Notes under the pieces: generated by a model | Seen by the model: the letters and a program-made list of their open reading frames with translations, nothing else | What the model was told of the DNA's origin: nothing | Databases searched by the model: none | Made by a program: the position numbers and the translations under genes | Shown: piece by piece, positions 63,574 to 64,000 of the stretch | How positions within the stretch are numbered: position 1 is the stretch's first letter | Layout: every line of letters begins with the position of its first letter | Source: Thermodesulfovibrionales bacterium | Lineage (GTDB): Bacteria; Nitrospirota; Thermodesulfovibrionia; Thermodesulfovibrionales; Dissulfurispiraceae | Assembly: GCA_026415415.1 (NCBI GenBank) | Contig: JAOAHE010000001.1 | Span: 1 to 64,000 of the forward strand | Length of the DNA: 64,000 nucleotides | Direction of reading: 5' to 3'

Positions 63574-64000
63574 TTACTTTAGACCTAAAGCTGCACATAT
63601 GTTTGCAAAAATTTCATCAATGCTTCCTGTGCCATCAACAGACTTAAGAATACCCTTTTTCTTATAGTAATCAAAAAGTGGAGCGGTTTGAGCGTTATAA
63701 ACATCAAGCCTCTTTCTTATAGTCTCTTCTTTATCGTCATCTCTCTGAAATAGCTCTCCACCACATTTGTCACAAACGCCTTCCTTTTTAGGGGCATTAA
63801 AATAAATATTGAACATCTGGCCACAAGCTTTACATGTCCTTCTGCCTGTTAGCCTTTTCATAAGATCATCAAAAGGAACATCTACACTCACAGCCGCATC
63901 AAGTTGCATATTTAAAGATTCAAGCATCTTATCAAGGGCCTCAGCTTGTGCTGTGTTTCTTGGGAAACCGTCAAGTATATAACCTTTTTTACAATCATCT
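63574..64000 (-). CDS. adk: Adenylate kinase, C-terminal part
   Basis: About 142 residues are visible; the start lies beyond the right edge. It has LDGFPRNTAQAEAL (NMP-binding region), and the LID domain RRTCKACGQMFNIYF ... GVCDKCGGELFQRDDD with four cysteines, the zinc-bearing form. Upstream of sat, it would convert the AMP from APS reduction and ATP into two ADP. The ATG-starting fragment of 117 codons is internal, not the start. Confidence 0.95.
   Translation of the reverse strand, partial: DDCKKGYILDGFPRNTAQAEALDKMLESLNMQLDAAVSVDVPFDDLMKRLTGRRTCKACGQMFNIYFNAPKKEGVCDKCGGELFQRDDDKEETIRKRLDVYNAQTAPLFDYYKKKGILKSVDGTGSIDEIFANICAALGLK

Overview
The window looks like a chromosomal segment of a strictly anaerobic, thermophilic-type sulfate reducer, most likely a Thermodesulfovibrio-like member of Nitrospirota. 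The reasons are an AT-rich, tightly packed genome, a Gram-negative envelope (lipid A/Kdo genes, BamD, lipoproteins, type IV pili), and a dissimilatory APS module (adk-sat-aprBA-qmoABC-hppA). No tRNA, rRNA, CRISPR array or insertion sequence was seen. The species assignment is inference from gene content.

Layout. 1-5 kb: the N-terminus of a secreted protein, a PIG-L deacetylase, an M50 protease, a heptosyltransferase-like enzyme, a small secreted protein, and a YeeE/YedE sulfur-compound permease read through two in-frame TGA codons. 5-9 kb: a sigma-54 response regulator, histidine kinase and protoporphyrinogen oxidase in one operon. 9-22 kb: housekeeping genes (aspS, rpmB, infB, rbfA, nrnA, mutL), two PilT-type ATPases and small metal-site proteins. 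22-30 kb: an envelope block (bamD, a siroheme-synthase N-domain protein, a probable gnnA-gnnB pair, lpxB, waaA, PBP1A). 30-35 kb: a thioredoxin-domain protein, queC, plsY, pgsA, kdsC. 35-39 kb: an autoregulated GntR gene, a CBS protein, a DASS/SLC13 anion transporter and an orphan PstS-like binding protein. 39-47 kb: a 12-gene Mrp-type cation/proton antiporter complex. 47-50 kb: two cysteine-rich type IV pilins among REP-like palindromes, and an OmpA-like lipoprotein. 50-52 kb: prfA, a DUF1385 gene, rpmE. 52.6-64 kb: hppA, qmoCBA, aprAB, sat and adk, all on the minus strand.

How it works together. Sat makes APS and PPi, AprAB reduces APS to sulfite and AMP with electrons from quinol through QmoABC, HppA turns PPi into a proton gradient, and Adk returns AMP to ADP. 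The DASS transporter is a candidate sulfate importer. The Mrp complex would couple proton and sodium gradients.

The most unusual item is the YeeE/YedE gene at 3923-5017 (minus). Its two in-frame TGA codons fall exactly on two of the three cysteines that carry sulfur substrate through this family; the third is a normal Cys. A bacterial-SECIS-like hairpin (6 bp, GGUA loop) starts 15 nt after the second TGA. I read this as a double-selenocysteine permease. Other notable signals are perfect Shine-Dalgarno sequences standing alone in mRNA leaders, strong hairpins at the apr and qmo borders, and a shared AGCCAATGGCT palindrome.
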